A stretch of 64,000 nt of DNA from Cellulosilyticum sp. (GTDB lineage: Bacteria > Bacillota > Clostridia > Lachnospirales > Cellulosilyticaceae), in contig JAGAVZ010000253.1 in the NCBI GenBank assembly GCA_017941635.1, forward strand, positions 1 to 64,000, given 5' to 3'. The notes beneath the pieces are model-generated. The model was not told the origin of the DNA, did no database searches, and was given only the letters and a program-made list of their open reading frames with translations. Shown here in pieces: positions 36,354 to 46,451 of this stretch. The translations under genes were made by a program, and so were the position numbers. How positions within the stretch are numbered: the stretch's first letter is position 1; each line of letters starts with the position of its first letter.

Positions 36354-37660
36354 ATGACAAATAATAAGAATAAATTAGCGTATAAAGGCTACCTGAAGAC
36401 TCTAGTCCTTAATATGTTAGGGGAATCAACAACTCCTTTAATAAAAATACTACAGTTAGCATTATTGGGAAGGTATACCACAGTATTTTCTATGATTGCA
36501 CTGGGGCTTGCATTTACTTTATTTAATACAATGGATTGGATTTTGGGTATTTTAAAAGTTAGTGTTACAGAAGAAAGTATAAAAGCCAGTAGACAAAATA
36601 ATGAGAAGGCACAATCTACAGTGTTATTGCAACACATATTACTAGTTTGGATTGTAGGGATATTTTTAATATTGTTCAAAGAGCAGATTTGGCAGAGCAT
36701 TGAATGGATTTATAGAGTGGAAACACCTATTATGAGACAAACTAAACTTTTCTATGATTATACAATTTGGGGTGTTTTTATGTACTTAACCAACAATATG
36801 ATTATAGGTTGGTTATCTGGGGTAGGAGATATAAAATATGCAACCTTATTAGAGGCAGGTAGGAATGGTACTACAATTATTGTGTCTGCTATATTAGTAG
36901 TACGTGGACAAGGAATAGCTGGGATTGCAAATGCTTTTATATATGGACAAATTGTTTGCTTAATAGCAGGTGTTGGTATTCTATTAATTAAAAAAAGATT
37001 TATATTTAAATATATTACTAAGCAATCAACATGGGATTTAAAAAGAATAGCTTTGGACATTTATAAAAAGATGGATAATATTTATAATGCTATTTTTGTA
37101 GTGCTTGTTATGAATATCTTTATGAGCATAAGTTGTCAGTTTGGAAATATCATTTTGGCAGCCAATCTTATTTTGATGCAAGTAAAAGATATTATGGGCC
37201 ATCTTTTTGAGGCTATATTTAAGACAGTCAGAAGTTATAAGTTTCAGGCAAGAAGACAAGGGGATACAGAGAATTATATAGGTTAACATTAATTAATGTA
37301 ATGTATGTTACTATAGGCAGTGTGATGTTTTATAGCTTGGCGCGATATTATGTTGCGGATTGGATTATTCCTTTTGACTTAGTTAAAGATGCTTTTCTTA
37401 GATATGATGGTTGGCTTTTAATTTATCCTATTTTAGGTGGATGGGGATTAAGTGCCTATGGTTTATATGCTGATTCTGTAAAAAAGAAAATTGCAATATG
37501 GACCTGCAGTATAGGATTAGTAGTATTTGGGGTTATGTATTTGATATGTGTACCAATATTAGGTAATCATGGGATGTGGCTATCTTATATATTGTTTTAT
37601 TTTGTGCACAGTGTTGGATTATTAGTATATGAAGGATTTTTATATAATCAGGAAAATTAG
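36354..37660 (+). pseudogene. MATE-family efflux transporter, frameshifted
   Basis: Two frames together encode a MATE (multidrug/Na+ or H+ antiporter) protein similar along its length to the intact paralogue at 37950-39251. The first frame stops at 37284-37286 after QARRQGDTENYIG. Reading the next frame just before that gives YRLTLINVMYVTIGSVMFYSLA, which lines up with the intact copy's HKMTLQTVMYLSIGLVIFYAMA. A single one- or two-base indel near 37275 explains it. The C-terminal frame's apparent start (37301) has no ribosome site. It is either a fresh pseudogene or a sequencing error. Confidence 0.82.
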
Positions 37661-37679
37661 TAAAACTAGAAGGAAAATA

Positions 37680-37729
37680 ATACCTTGGAGGTGAGGCAGA
37701 TGGCATCAAGTATCCAAGGTATATTTTTA
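37680..37729 (+). terminator. Terminator after the first MATE gene
   Basis: ATACCTTGGA pairs with TCCAAGGTAT and TTTTT follows. Confidence 0.83.
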
Positions 37730-37949
37730 TAGAAGATAGTTATAGAATAAGATTAAGAGGTTGTCATGGAGAGATAAAAAGTGGTAAAATATGAAAATTG
37801 GAGTCCTAATATACATTACAATAGATGTGTAAGTGAATGCCTAAATGAAGATATCTATAGGTTGATAGAAGTATATAGATGTAAACTATAACTAATATAG
37901 ATATAAAGTATAGAAAGATTTCAGAAGTAAGTAGAGGGTAGACTATAGA

Positions 37950-39251
37950 ATGAATACAAGCGAGCGTTTAACTTATAAGAAATATTTAGCACAAGTATGG
38001 CCCAATATGTTAGCTCATTTAGCAACTCCTTTATTAAAGGTGATTGAGATTGCAGTTATAGGAAGATTTTTAAATCCTATTTATATGGCAAGTTTAGGAA
38101 TTTCTATTACAGTGCTTACAACAATAGATTGGCTAATAAGTTTTTTTAGAGCAGGGGTTATTGCAGAGAGTGGTAGTGCTTATCAAAAAGAAAATAAAAA
38201 GTTGCAAGCAAGTGTACTAGCAGAGTATATTGCAATTGTTGTGATGTTCATGGGCATATTAATTCTTACAAAAGAATTTTTATGGGATTTAATAATGCTG
38301 ATATATAGACCTGATGTAGAGGTAGGAATTAAAGCAAAGCAATTTTGGGATATAGCAATTTGGGGATTACCAATTAGCTTAATTAACTATATGATTATGG
38401 GATGGTTTTTTGGACGGGATAAGGCAAAAAATGCTGTCTTCTTAGAGCTTGGAACAACCATAATCAATATCCTATTGTGTTTATTATTTATAAATCGGAT
38501 TGTATTCACTGATATTGCAGTGATTTATGTTATAACACAAATCATAATTTTAGTTATAGGAATAGGTTTACTTTTTAAAGAAGATAGAGAAATTCTTGGT
38601 TATATGAAAGATTTATCACTATGGGTGCCTAGAAATATACCAGAAAGAATCAAAAGTCAAATAGGTGTTATTCAAAGAGCGACGTGTAGCGTTATCGTAA
38701 ACAATATAGTGATTATAACAGGAAGCTATATGGGCACCAAAGTATTAGCTGCTAACTTTATTATCATGCAATTAAAGGACTTAATAGCCTATCTATTTGA
38801 GGGCATTAGTACAACCATTAGAGGGATGGTTGCAAGCGGCAAGTTTAATGAAGATAAATCAAACTTAAAAGAAGTTCACAAAATGACATTACAGACAGTT
38901 ATGTATCTAAGTATAGGTCTTGTTATTTTTTATGCAATGGCACGTAGAGGGATCATAAACCACTTAATCAACATAGAGGAAATTCAAAAGACATTAATAA
39001 GCTTTGATGGATGGTTGGTACTGTATCCAATTATTGCTGGATGGGGATTGAGTGCATATGGTTTATATGTTGGACTAACACAGGAGAAATTCATTGCAAA
39101 TAGTACAGTTATAGGATTTATAGTATTTCTAATTACTTATATCATTGCCGTGCGAGGACTAGGCAATCATGGTGTATGGTTCGCATTTGTAATGTTTTAT
39201 TTGGTACGTAGTATCATGCTATTAGGATATGAAGGCTATTTATACGAGTAA
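37950..39251 (+). CDS. MATE-family efflux transporter
   Basis: 433 residues, twelve membrane helices, intact. It is a polyspecific-type MATE protein, with the N-terminal LATPLLKVIEIAVIGRFLNP (the family's first-helix pattern) and a repeat at the middle of the protein. It shares extensive sequence with the frameshifted copy just upstream, for example FDGWLVLYPIIAGWGLSAYGLY, so the two arose by tandem duplication. The substrate is unknown; sodium- or proton-driven export of organic cations is usual. It may compensate for the broken copy. A terminator follows. Confidence 0.85.
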   Translation: MNTSERLTYKKYLAQVWPNMLAHLATPLLKVIEIAVIGRFLNPIYMASLGISITVLTTIDWLISFFRAGVIAESGSAYQKENKKLQASVLAEYIAIVVMFMGILILTKEFLWDLIMLIYRPDVEVGIKAKQFWDIAIWGLPISLINYMIMGWFFGRDKAKNAVFLELGTTIINILLCLLFINRIVFTDIAVIYVITQIIILVIGIGLLFKEDREILGYMKDLSLWVPRNIPERIKSQIGVIQRATCSVIVNNIVIITGSYMGTKVLAANFIIMQLKDLIAYLFEGISTTIRGMVASGKFNEDKSNLKEVHKMTLQTVMYLSIGLVIFYAMARRGIINHLINIEEIQKTLISFDGWLVLYPIIAGWGLSAYGLYVGLTQEKFIANSTVIGFIVFLITYIIAVRGLGNHGVWFAFVMFYLVRSIMLLGYEGYLYE

Positions 39252-39311
39252 GAGAACAAAATGAATGTATAAACCAAAGTTCAAGCGAACCAGTTCATAT
39301 AATAATTTTTG

Positions 39312-39360
39312 GAGAGGTAATACAGTAAAAATATAATACTGCAGTGGCCTCTCTTTTTTT
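39312..39360 (+). terminator. Terminator after the second MATE gene
   Basis: GAGAGG / CCTCTC outer arms with inner CAGTA / TACTG, followed by a run of seven T. Confidence 0.8.
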
Positions 39361-39529
39361 GTGCAAAATGGAAGGTAATATATAGTTTTGAATAGGTGAA
39401 TTTGACAAATTTATATATATAGATTAGAATTATTGTAATAAGTTGTAATAAAGTCTTAATAAATATAGAAGTACAACTAGAAATAATAATATACATATAC
39501 GAGAGAAAAAGACAATGCAGGGGGACAGC

Positions 39530-40360
39530 ATGCTAAATAGCAGAAAGATAAAAGCACTTATAGGACTAGGCGTTATACTAGTACCAAGTATGATATTTGC
39601 AGAAACGTCATTAGAAACATCAGTTGAAGGGATAGAGAAAGCAGCATTATCTAGTCAGGTGGATGAAATTGTTTTAGGAGAAGTAAATATAGATGGATTG
39701 AATGTAAGAAGTTATCCAGATACAGAAGACTCAACGATTATCAAGACGTTGCCATTAGGACAACAAGTAAGGGTAATTTATAAGACAAACAATTTCTATA
39801 AGGTATATATAAATGGTGAAGCAGGATTTATTTATAGTGAGTATATTACTATTCCTGAAGAGATAGAGATACAAGAAAATACACTTGTAGGTGTAAGGGA
39901 CTTGGCTACAGGAGAGTGTAAAGTAAAAGTTCAAGAAAGTGAAACTCAGGAGAAGGTAGCAGAGGAAACGAAAGAAACTGTGGCATCTTCAAAAGGTGAT
40001 ACAATCATTTCAACTGCTATGCAATATTTAGGAACACCGTATGTATATGGAGGTTCAAGCTTAACAAAAGGAACAGATTGTTCTGGCTTTACACAAGGTG
40101 TTATGAAACTAAATGGTATTACAATTCCGAGAACATCAAAACAACAAAGTCAAACAGGGAAACTGGTATCTAAAAACGATATGAAGCCAGGTGACTTATT
40201 ATTCTTCGGTTCTAGTAAATCTTCTATTTTCCATACAGGAATCTATATTGGGAATGGACAAATGATTCATGCAAGTACAGCTAAATCAGGTGGTGTCATC
40301 ATAGCAAATGCTTTTACTGGTGGTGGCGCACCATTACAGGTGATTAGAAGAGTACATTAA
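39530..40360 (+). CDS. Secreted SH3b - NlpC/P60 cell-wall endopeptidase
   Basis: 276 residues from ATG 39530, chosen because AGGGGGA lies 5 bp upstream; the ATG 5 codons earlier has no good site. Order: signal peptide (AGLGVILVPSMIFA-type, cleavage after FA), an SH3b domain with GLNVRSYPDTEDSTII, a polar linker, and an NlpC/P60 domain with the catalytic Cys in GTDCSGFT and His in FHTGIYIGNGQMIHAS. Such enzymes cut D-Glu-Dap-type peptide bonds in peptidoglycan during growth or sporulation. It stands alone, followed by a strong terminator. Confidence 0.9.
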   Translation: MLNSRKIKALIGLGVILVPSMIFAETSLETSVEGIEKAALSSQVDEIVLGEVNIDGLNVRSYPDTEDSTIIKTLPLGQQVRVIYKTNNFYKVYINGEAGFIYSEYITIPEEIEIQENTLVGVRDLATGECKVKVQESETQEKVAEETKETVASSKGDTIISTAMQYLGTPYVYGGSSLTKGTDCSGFTQGVMKLNGITIPRTSKQQSQTGKLVSKNDMKPGDLLFFGSSKSSIFHTGIYIGNGQMIHASTAKSGGVIIANAFTGGGAPLQVIRRVH

Positions 40361-40411
40361 TAAAATAAATGAGCTAAAGTATTACATATAATTTATAAAT
40401 TGAACTAAAGC

Positions 40412-40450
40412 AAAAGGCTATGAATCTAGAAATAGATTCATAGCCTTTTT
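40412..40450. terminator. Strong bidirectional terminator
   Basis: A perfect 17-bp stem capped by GAAA lies between the convergent NlpC/P60 and ileS genes, with T runs in both directions. Confidence 0.92.
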
Positions 40451-40468
40451 AGGATGACTTAATATAAA

Positions 40469-43400
40469 TTAAGCTTTTTTAACACTAAGTGTTAAATCTT
40501 CACCATTGATTTTCCATTCTTTAGTGAAGCCACCTTCTAAAGTACCTTCAGTAGCAGAGTTTCCAAGTACTTCAGATGCAATGTGATCTGCATTTTTGCT
40601 CATGATAGCTGTTGCTTTTTCACTACCTGCAAATCCGATTACAATGTGGTCTTGAACTTCGAAGTCAGCTTCTTTTCTCATTGTTTGGATTTTAGAGATG
40701 ATTTCACGTACGAAACCTTCTTCAAGAAGTTCTTCTGTAAGGTTTGTATCGATTGCAACTGTGTAACCTTTATCTGTTGCAGCAGCGTAACCTTCTTTTT
40801 GAGCTGTGCTGATTAATAAATCTTCTTTTGTAAGTTCAATGTCTTGACCTTCAATAGAAAGTTTAAGCACGCCGTTTTCGTTAAGCTCTGCCATAGCAGC
40901 GCTTCCATCAAGTTCAGCAAGAGCTGTTCTGATTGCATTTAACATTTTACCGTATTTTGGCCCTAATGTACGCATTTGTGGTTTAAATGTGTAAGAAATG
41001 AAGTCAGCAGCTTCTGTTGTGAATTCTACGTTTTTAACGTTTAATTCTTCAGCTACGATTTCGATGAATTCTTGTGGAAGAACTTCTGTAGCACCTACAT
41101 AAAGGTTACCAATTGGTTGACGATTTTTGATGTTGCTTTCGTTACGGCAGCTACGTCCAAGAACTACGATATCAAGAACTTCGCCCATGTGTTTTTCAAG
41201 CTCTGCGTTAATCATTGATTCATCGCAAACTGGGAAGTCACATAAGTGAACGCTTGTTGGAGCGTCAGCGTCAACAGATTTAACAAGGTTTTGGTAAACT
41301 TGTTCTGCCATAAATGGAATGAATGGAGCAGAAAGCTCTGCAAGTGTTACAAGCACTGTGTGAAGTGTTTTGTAAGCATTGATTTTGTCTTGTGGCATAT
41401 CGCTTTGCCAGAATCTCTCACGGCTACGACGTACATACCAGTTAGATAAATCATCTACGAAGTCTTGCATATCACGAGATGCTTCGAAGATTCTGTAGTT
41501 TTCAAGATGTTCATCCACACCTTTGATAAGTGTGTGAAGTCTTGAAAGAATCCATTTATCCATCATGTTTAATGTATCGTATTTAAGTTCATGTTTTGTT
41601 GGATCGAAGTTATCGATGTTTGCATAAAGTACATAGAATGCGTAAGTATTCCAGAATGTACCCATGAATTTACGTTGTGATTCACTTACGTTTTCAGCAG
41701 CAAATCGGCTTGGTAACCATGGAGCTGAAGCAGAATAGAAGTACCAACGAACAGCGTCTGCACCTTGTACATCAAGTACTGACCAAGGGTCAACTACGTT
41801 ACCTTTGTGTTTACTCATTTTAACACCATCTTTGTCACCAACGTGTCCAAGAACGATTACGTTTTTGTATGGCGCTTTATCAAAGATTAATGTTGAGATG
41901 GCCATAAGTGTGTAGAACCATCCACGTGTTTGGTCAACCGCTTCTGAGATAAAGTCAGCTGGGAAGTTTTCTTCGAATACTTCTTTGTTTTCAAATGGAT
42001 AGTGAAGTTGAGCAAATGGCATTGATCCACTATCGTACCAGCAGTCGATAACGTCAGATACACGTTTCATTTGTCCGTTACATTCTGGACAGTTAAGGTG
42101 TACGTTATCAATGTATGGTTTGTGAAGCTCAATGTTTTCTGGACAATCAGAGCTCATTGATTTAAGTTCTTCAATGCTTCCGATTAAGTGTTTGTGTCCA
42201 CATTTACATTCCCAAATTGGAAGTGGTGTTCCCCAGTATCTTGAACGAGAAAGACCCCAGTCAATTACACCTTCAAGGAAGTTACCGAAACGACCTTCAC
42301 CAATTGATTCAGGCATCCAGTTAACTGTTTTGTTGTTAGCTACTAAGCGGTCACGAACTTTTGTCATTTCGATGAACCATGTGTCACGTGCATAGTAAAG
42401 AAGTGGTGTATCACATCTCCAGCAGTGTGGGTAGCTGTGTGTATGAGGAATTGCTTTAAATAATGTACCTTGTTCTTTAAGGTATTTAAGGATTGCTTTA
42501 TCTGCATCTTTTACGAATACATCTTTAAGCTCTGGGAATACTTCTGTAAATTCTTCTGTGAAGTAACCTTGTTCGTTAACTAGTTGAACGAATGGAAGGT
42601 TGTTTGTTCTACCAACTCTAGCATCATCTTCACCGAATGCTGGAGCGATGTGTACGATACCTGTACCATCTGTTAATGTTACGTAGTCATCAGCAACTAC
42701 GAAGAAACCTTTTCTATCTACTTTTGCACATGTGAAGAGTGGTTCGTATTCTGTTCCACATAATTCTTTACCAGCAAATTTAGAAACGATTTCTACACCT
42801 TCTGTTCCAAGAACAGATTCAACTAAAGCTTCAGCTAAGATATAAGTGCTGCCTTCAAGTGTAGCTTTAACATATGTGTGTTCTGGGTTCACACAAAGAC
42901 CAACGTTTGATGGAAGTGTCCATGGTGTTGTTGTCCAAGCTAAAAGGTAAGTATTTTCTTCGCCTTTAACTTTGAATTTACATGTAGCTGTTTGGTCTTT
43001 AATATCTTTATAACCTTGAGCAACCTCGTGTGAAGAAAGAGATGTTCCACAACGTGGGCAGTAAGGTACGATTTTGTGTCCTTTATAGATAAGGTCTTTA
43101 TCCCAAATTTGACGAAGAGACCACCATACTGATTCGATGTAGTTGTTATCGTAAGTTACATATGGGTTTTCCATATCTACCCAGTAACCCACGCGGTCAG
43201 ACATTTTTTCCCACTCGCTTTGGTATTTCCAAACGCTCTCTTTACATTTTTCAATGAATGGTTCAATACCGTATTCTTCAATTTGTGGTTTACCACTGAT
43301 TCCAAGAAGTTTTTCAACTTCAAGTTCTACTGGAAGACCGTGTGTATCCCAACCAGCTTTACGAAGTACTTTGTAACCTTTCATAGTTTTGTAACGTGGC

Positions 43401-43603
43401 ATAATATCTTTCATTGTACGTGTTAAGATATGACCAATGTGTGGTTTACCATTTGCAGTTGGAGGACCATCATAGAATGTGAATACTGGACCTCCTTCTC
43501 TAGATTTGATTGATTCTTCAAAGACATTGTTGTCTTTCCAAAACTTAAGGACTTCAAGTTCTCTGTCCACAAAGTTAAGGGCGGTATCTACTTTTTTGTA
43601 CAT
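40469..43603 (-). CDS. ileS: Isoleucyl-tRNA synthetase, eukaryote-like (type 2) form
   Basis: 1044 residues, class I synthetase that charges tRNA-Ile. HIGH is at residues 55-58 (GKPHIGHIL), the KMSKS-type motif reads VKMSKHKGN near 594, and the editing domain CP1 lies between. Cysteine pairs such as CPRCGTSL and CPECNGQM fit the zinc-binding segments. Length and the N-terminal pattern (FWKDNNVFEESI and DGPPTANGKPHIGH) point to the long, eukaryote-like group (IleS2), usual in clostridia and often less sensitive to mupirocin; that last point is family knowledge. It is under a T-box leader and is transcribed alone. Confidence 0.96.
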   Translation of the reverse strand: MYKKVDTALNFVDRELEVLKFWKDNNVFEESIKSREGGPVFTFYDGPPTANGKPHIGHILTRTMKDIMPRYKTMKGYKVLRKAGWDTHGLPVELEVEKLLGISGKPQIEEYGIEPFIEKCKESVWKYQSEWEKMSDRVGYWVDMENPYVTYDNNYIESVWWSLRQIWDKDLIYKGHKIVPYCPRCGTSLSSHEVAQGYKDIKDQTATCKFKVKGEENTYLLAWTTTPWTLPSNVGLCVNPEHTYVKATLEGSTYILAEALVESVLGTEGVEIVSKFAGKELCGTEYEPLFTCAKVDRKGFFVVADDYVTLTDGTGIVHIAPAFGEDDARVGRTNNLPFVQLVNEQGYFTEEFTEVFPELKDVFVKDADKAILKYLKEQGTLFKAIPHTHSYPHCWRCDTPLLYYARDTWFIEMTKVRDRLVANNKTVNWMPESIGEGRFGNFLEGVIDWGLSRSRYWGTPLPIWECKCGHKHLIGSIEELKSMSSDCPENIELHKPYIDNVHLNCPECNGQMKRVSDVIDCWYDSGSMPFAQLHYPFENKEVFEENFPADFISEAVDQTRGWFYTLMAISTLIFDKAPYKNVIVLGHVGDKDGVKMSKHKGNVVDPWSVLDVQGADAVRWYFYSASAPWLPSRFAAENVSESQRKFMGTFWNTYAFYVLYANIDNFDPTKHELKYDTLNMMDKWILSRLHTLIKGVDEHLENYRIFEASRDMQDFVDDLSNWYVRRSRERFWQSDMPQDKINAYKTLHTVLVTLAELSAPFIPFMAEQVYQNLVKSVDADAPTSVHLCDFPVCDESMINAELEKHMGEVLDIVVLGRSCRNESNIKNRQPIGNLYVGATEVLPQEFIEIVAEELNVKNVEFTTEAADFISYTFKPQMRTLGPKYGKMLNAIRTALAELDGSAAMAELNENGVLKLSIEGQDIELTKEDLLISTAQKEGYAAATDKGYTVAIDTNLTEELLEEGFVREIISKIQTMRKEADFEVQDHIVIGFAGSEKATAIMSKNADHIASEVLGNSATEGTLEGGFTKEWKINGEDLTLSVKKA

Positions 43604-44022
43604 ACTTTTGGCCTCCTAAAATTAATCTTAAGTATAAAATTTATATAAATCTAAAAGGTATATCAATAAACGGGCTTAGAAACTTATGTGTAAAAGCTTA
43701 TATATACAAGCTTCTATATAAACTGTTCTATTATAAACGATATCCAGATTTTAATAAGATTAAACATGAGTTGTTTAATCTTTGTATAATGTTTGATTTG
43801 AGGGTAATTGGATTAAAATCGTTCATCATTTAATAAAGAAAAGATTCTAAGCTGTTTATTAAATGATAGCTTAATAAGCTATGGCTAACAAATTAAGACT
43901 ATATCATTTGGAACTATAAAAATATAATTACTGCTGAAAAATAGTCATGAGTTGATGTGCCAAAACTAAATAAGTAGTAGATTTACTCTACGCCTCATTA
44001 GCAAATTATGGATTAAGGCAAA
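43604..44022 (-). other. Long untranslated stretch between T-box and ileS
   Basis: After the T-box terminator there are about 420 nt before the ATG. The region is A+T-rich, with no ORF of note; near the start codon only the AGGAGG ribosome site is clear. T-box leaders usually lie much closer to their genes. Confidence 0.7.
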
Positions 44023-44345
44023 TAAAAAAACTCCTTCATCCATCAACAGGACGAAAGAGCGTTATATTGCAATCTTCCGCGGTACCACCTGACTTGCCTA
44101 AAATAAGGCCACTCGTTATACCTTTCCTTGCGGTAACGGTAGGAAACCGTCAGAGCCTACATTATATGTGGTGCATGCTATACTTGTGCAAGCCATTCAT
44201 ACAAAAGTAATAGTAAGCCTTTCACAAGATTGATAAAAGCATGATGCATATAAATTCAGTCTGCCACTCCAAGGGGATATTTCCTAATTTCTATCATATG
44301 GGCTCTCACCAACCCCACTCGCTTAAATGAATCAAAAGAAGTACT
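44023..44345 (-). promoter_or_regulatory. T-box leader of ileS
   Basis: On the minus strand the hallmark T-box AGGTGGTACCGCGG lies at 44091-44078, inside AGGTGGTACCGCGGAAGATT. It is followed by the antiterminator/terminator region (CTCTTTCGTCC then GGATGAAGGAG and a T run) at about 44063-44028. The 5' stem I begins near 44340; the loop reads AAATATCCCC, so the specifier is probably ATC (isoleucine, plus-strand 44276-44278). Uncharged tRNA-Ile should stabilise the antiterminator and allow ileS expression. The assignment is strong and matches the gene. Confidence 0.93.
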
Positions 44346-44973
44346 TTTCCTTTTCATTGTGTTTAGTAACATATAAAAATTAATAGTAATATTATAAATT
44401 TAAAAATTGGGATTGTAAAGGTAAAACAACAAATTCAAATGACTATTTATTGTAAATTTCATAAAATGTTATCTTTTTTGATTCCTGCCAAAGAAATAAC
44501 AGTAATAATGGCCCTATATGCAACTCTTCGCGCAATCAATCTTAATACAATTATATAAATCAAAGTAATGAATCATAATATATCTGTTTAAATTAAGAGA
44601 TAAATGGACATAAAAGAGTAGGTTGAAAATTTTGCTGACTTACTCTTTTTTTGTGATTTTTAGTGAAACAAGTGACGAATTATATTTAAACAAATGTTAT
44701 AAAAGGAGGGTATAGATAAAATAATTTATGAAATAAAAGAAATTTATAAATAAATTATTGGATAATTTTGGTTAACTATAAATGAAGAATGCTATTTGGG
44801 CATATACTGTATTAAGAAAATGAAGACTGTATTAGCTAAATTTAAAAATTTATTGAAAAAGTGTGTAAAAAAAATCAATAAAAATAAACAAAATTGTAAC
44901 CTTATGATGTATACTAAAGTTAAGAATTATAGTACAAACCCTATAGTAAAGTCGAAGATAGGAGATTGGGACA
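44346..44973. other. Gene-poor divergent region before pncB
   Basis: A hairpin with a T run at 44613-44652 lies in the middle with no gene reading into it. I see no RNA gene or convincing ORF; a 70-codon frame at 44796-45008 overlaps pncB and has no ribosome site. AAGATAGGAG precedes the pncB start. Confidence 0.6.
44613..44652 (+). terminator. Orphan terminator-like hairpin
   Basis: AAAGAGTAGGT and ACTTACTCTTT pair with one G-U and are followed by TTTT. No gene on the plus strand ends nearby, so it may terminate an unseen small RNA or be a remnant. Confidence 0.5.
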
Positions 44974-46431
44974 ATGAATACGCAAAGAAATTTAACATTA
45001 TTGACTGATTTATATCAGTTAACTATGATGCAAGGCTACTATAATAACGATACAAATAATCATGAAGTAGTATTTGACTTGTTTTATAGGAATAATCCAT
45101 CAAAAAACGGATATGCAATTTGTGCAGGATTAGCACAAACAATTGAGTATATCCAAAATTTAGCTTTTACAGAGGCAGATATTGCTTATCTAGATAGTTT
45201 AAATTTATTCCAGAAAGATTTTTTAGAGTATCTAAGAAACTTTAAGTTTACTGGAGATATTTATGCTATTCCAGAAGGAACTGTAGTCTTTCCAATGGAA
45301 CCATTAATGAGAGTCAAGGCACCTATTTTTGAAGCTCAATTTGTAGAAACAGCACTTTTAAATATGATTAATCACCAAAGCTTAATTGCAACAAAGGCAG
45401 CAAGAGTAGTAAGAGCGGCAGAAGGTGATCCAGTACTTGAATTTGGACTTCGTCGTGCACAAGGGCCAGATGCAGGAATCTACGGTGCAAGAGCAGCCAT
45501 GATTGGTGGATGCGCAGGAACATCTAACGTACTTACAGGTCAAATGTTTAATGTGCCAGTTTCAGGGACACATGCACATAGCTGGGTAATGAGTTTTGAT
45601 GAAGAGATTGAAGCATTTAGAGCTTATGCAAAACTCTTCCCAAATAAATGTATTTTATTAGTAGATACTTATGACACGTTAGAATCAGGTGTGCCAAATG
45701 CGATTAAAGTATTTAATGAGATGAAAGCATCTGGTGTAGAGATGAGTTCATATGGTATTCGCCTAGATAGTGGAGACCTTGCATATCTTTCAAAAAAAGC
45801 AAGACAAATGTTAGATGAAGCAGGACATACAGATGCCATTATTAGTGCATCATGTGACTTAGATGAAATGCTGATTGCAGACTTAAAACGTCAAGGCGCT
45901 AAAATTACTTTATGGGGTGTAGGAACAAACCTAATTACATCATCTGACTGCCCAGCATTTGGTGGTATTTATAAACTAGCAACTGAAATCGATAAAGCTG
46001 GCAATGAAATCCCAAAAATTAAAATTTCTGATAATCCTGAAAAAGTAACCAATCCAGGAACTAAGAAGGTTGTTCGTGTATACGACAAAAAAACAGGAAA
46101 AATTGTTGCTGATATTATCGCATTAGATAACGAAGAATTTGATGAAAGTAAATCACTTGTTCTTTATGAAACCAATGCAAGATGGAAGAAAATCAAGCTT
46201 AAAGCTAATACTTACACACTGAGAGACTTACTTGTACCAGTATTTAAAGAAGGTAAGCTTGTATACGATGTACCACAAACAATGGATGTTAGAGCCTATT
46301 CTAAAGAAGAACTTGGCACATTATGGGATGAATACAAACGACTTGTAAACCCACAAATTATGCAAGTAGTTCTGTCTGATGGATTATATGAGCTCAAAGC
46401 AAAAATGCTAGAAAATTATAAGAAAGATTAA
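44974..46431 (+). CDS. pncB: Nicotinate phosphoribosyltransferase
   Basis: 485 residues, type of the clostridial and Bacillus PncB. It salvages nicotinate with PRPP and ATP to nicotinate mononucleotide for NAD. Landmarks: LLTDLYQLTMMQGYY, EFGLRRAQGPDAGIYGARAA, GTHAHSWVMSF with the regulatory His, and SYGIRLDSGDLAYLSKKARQ. The start ATG is well placed after AGATAGGAG. plsC follows by 20 bp and may be co-transcribed. Confidence 0.95.
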   Translation: MNTQRNLTLLTDLYQLTMMQGYYNNDTNNHEVVFDLFYRNNPSKNGYAICAGLAQTIEYIQNLAFTEADIAYLDSLNLFQKDFLEYLRNFKFTGDIYAIPEGTVVFPMEPLMRVKAPIFEAQFVETALLNMINHQSLIATKAARVVRAAEGDPVLEFGLRRAQGPDAGIYGARAAMIGGCAGTSNVLTGQMFNVPVSGTHAHSWVMSFDEEIEAFRAYAKLFPNKCILLVDTYDTLESGVPNAIKVFNEMKASGVEMSSYGIRLDSGDLAYLSKKARQMLDEAGHTDAIISASCDLDEMLIADLKRQGAKITLWGVGTNLITSSDCPAFGGIYKLATEIDKAGNEIPKIKISDNPEKVTNPGTKKVVRVYDKKTGKIVADIIALDNEEFDESKSLVLYETNARWKKIKLKANTYTLRDLLVPVFKEGKLVYDVPQTMDVRAYSKEELGTLWDEYKRLVNPQIMQVVLSDGLYELKAKMLENYKKD

Positions 46432-46451
46432 GTAGTAGCAGGAGGTAATCT

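Noticed and set aside
44796-45008. 70-codon ORF before pncB
   Set aside because: It has no ribosome site, is rich in Lys/Asn as expected of A+T-rich non-coding DNA, and runs 35 bp into pncB in another frame.
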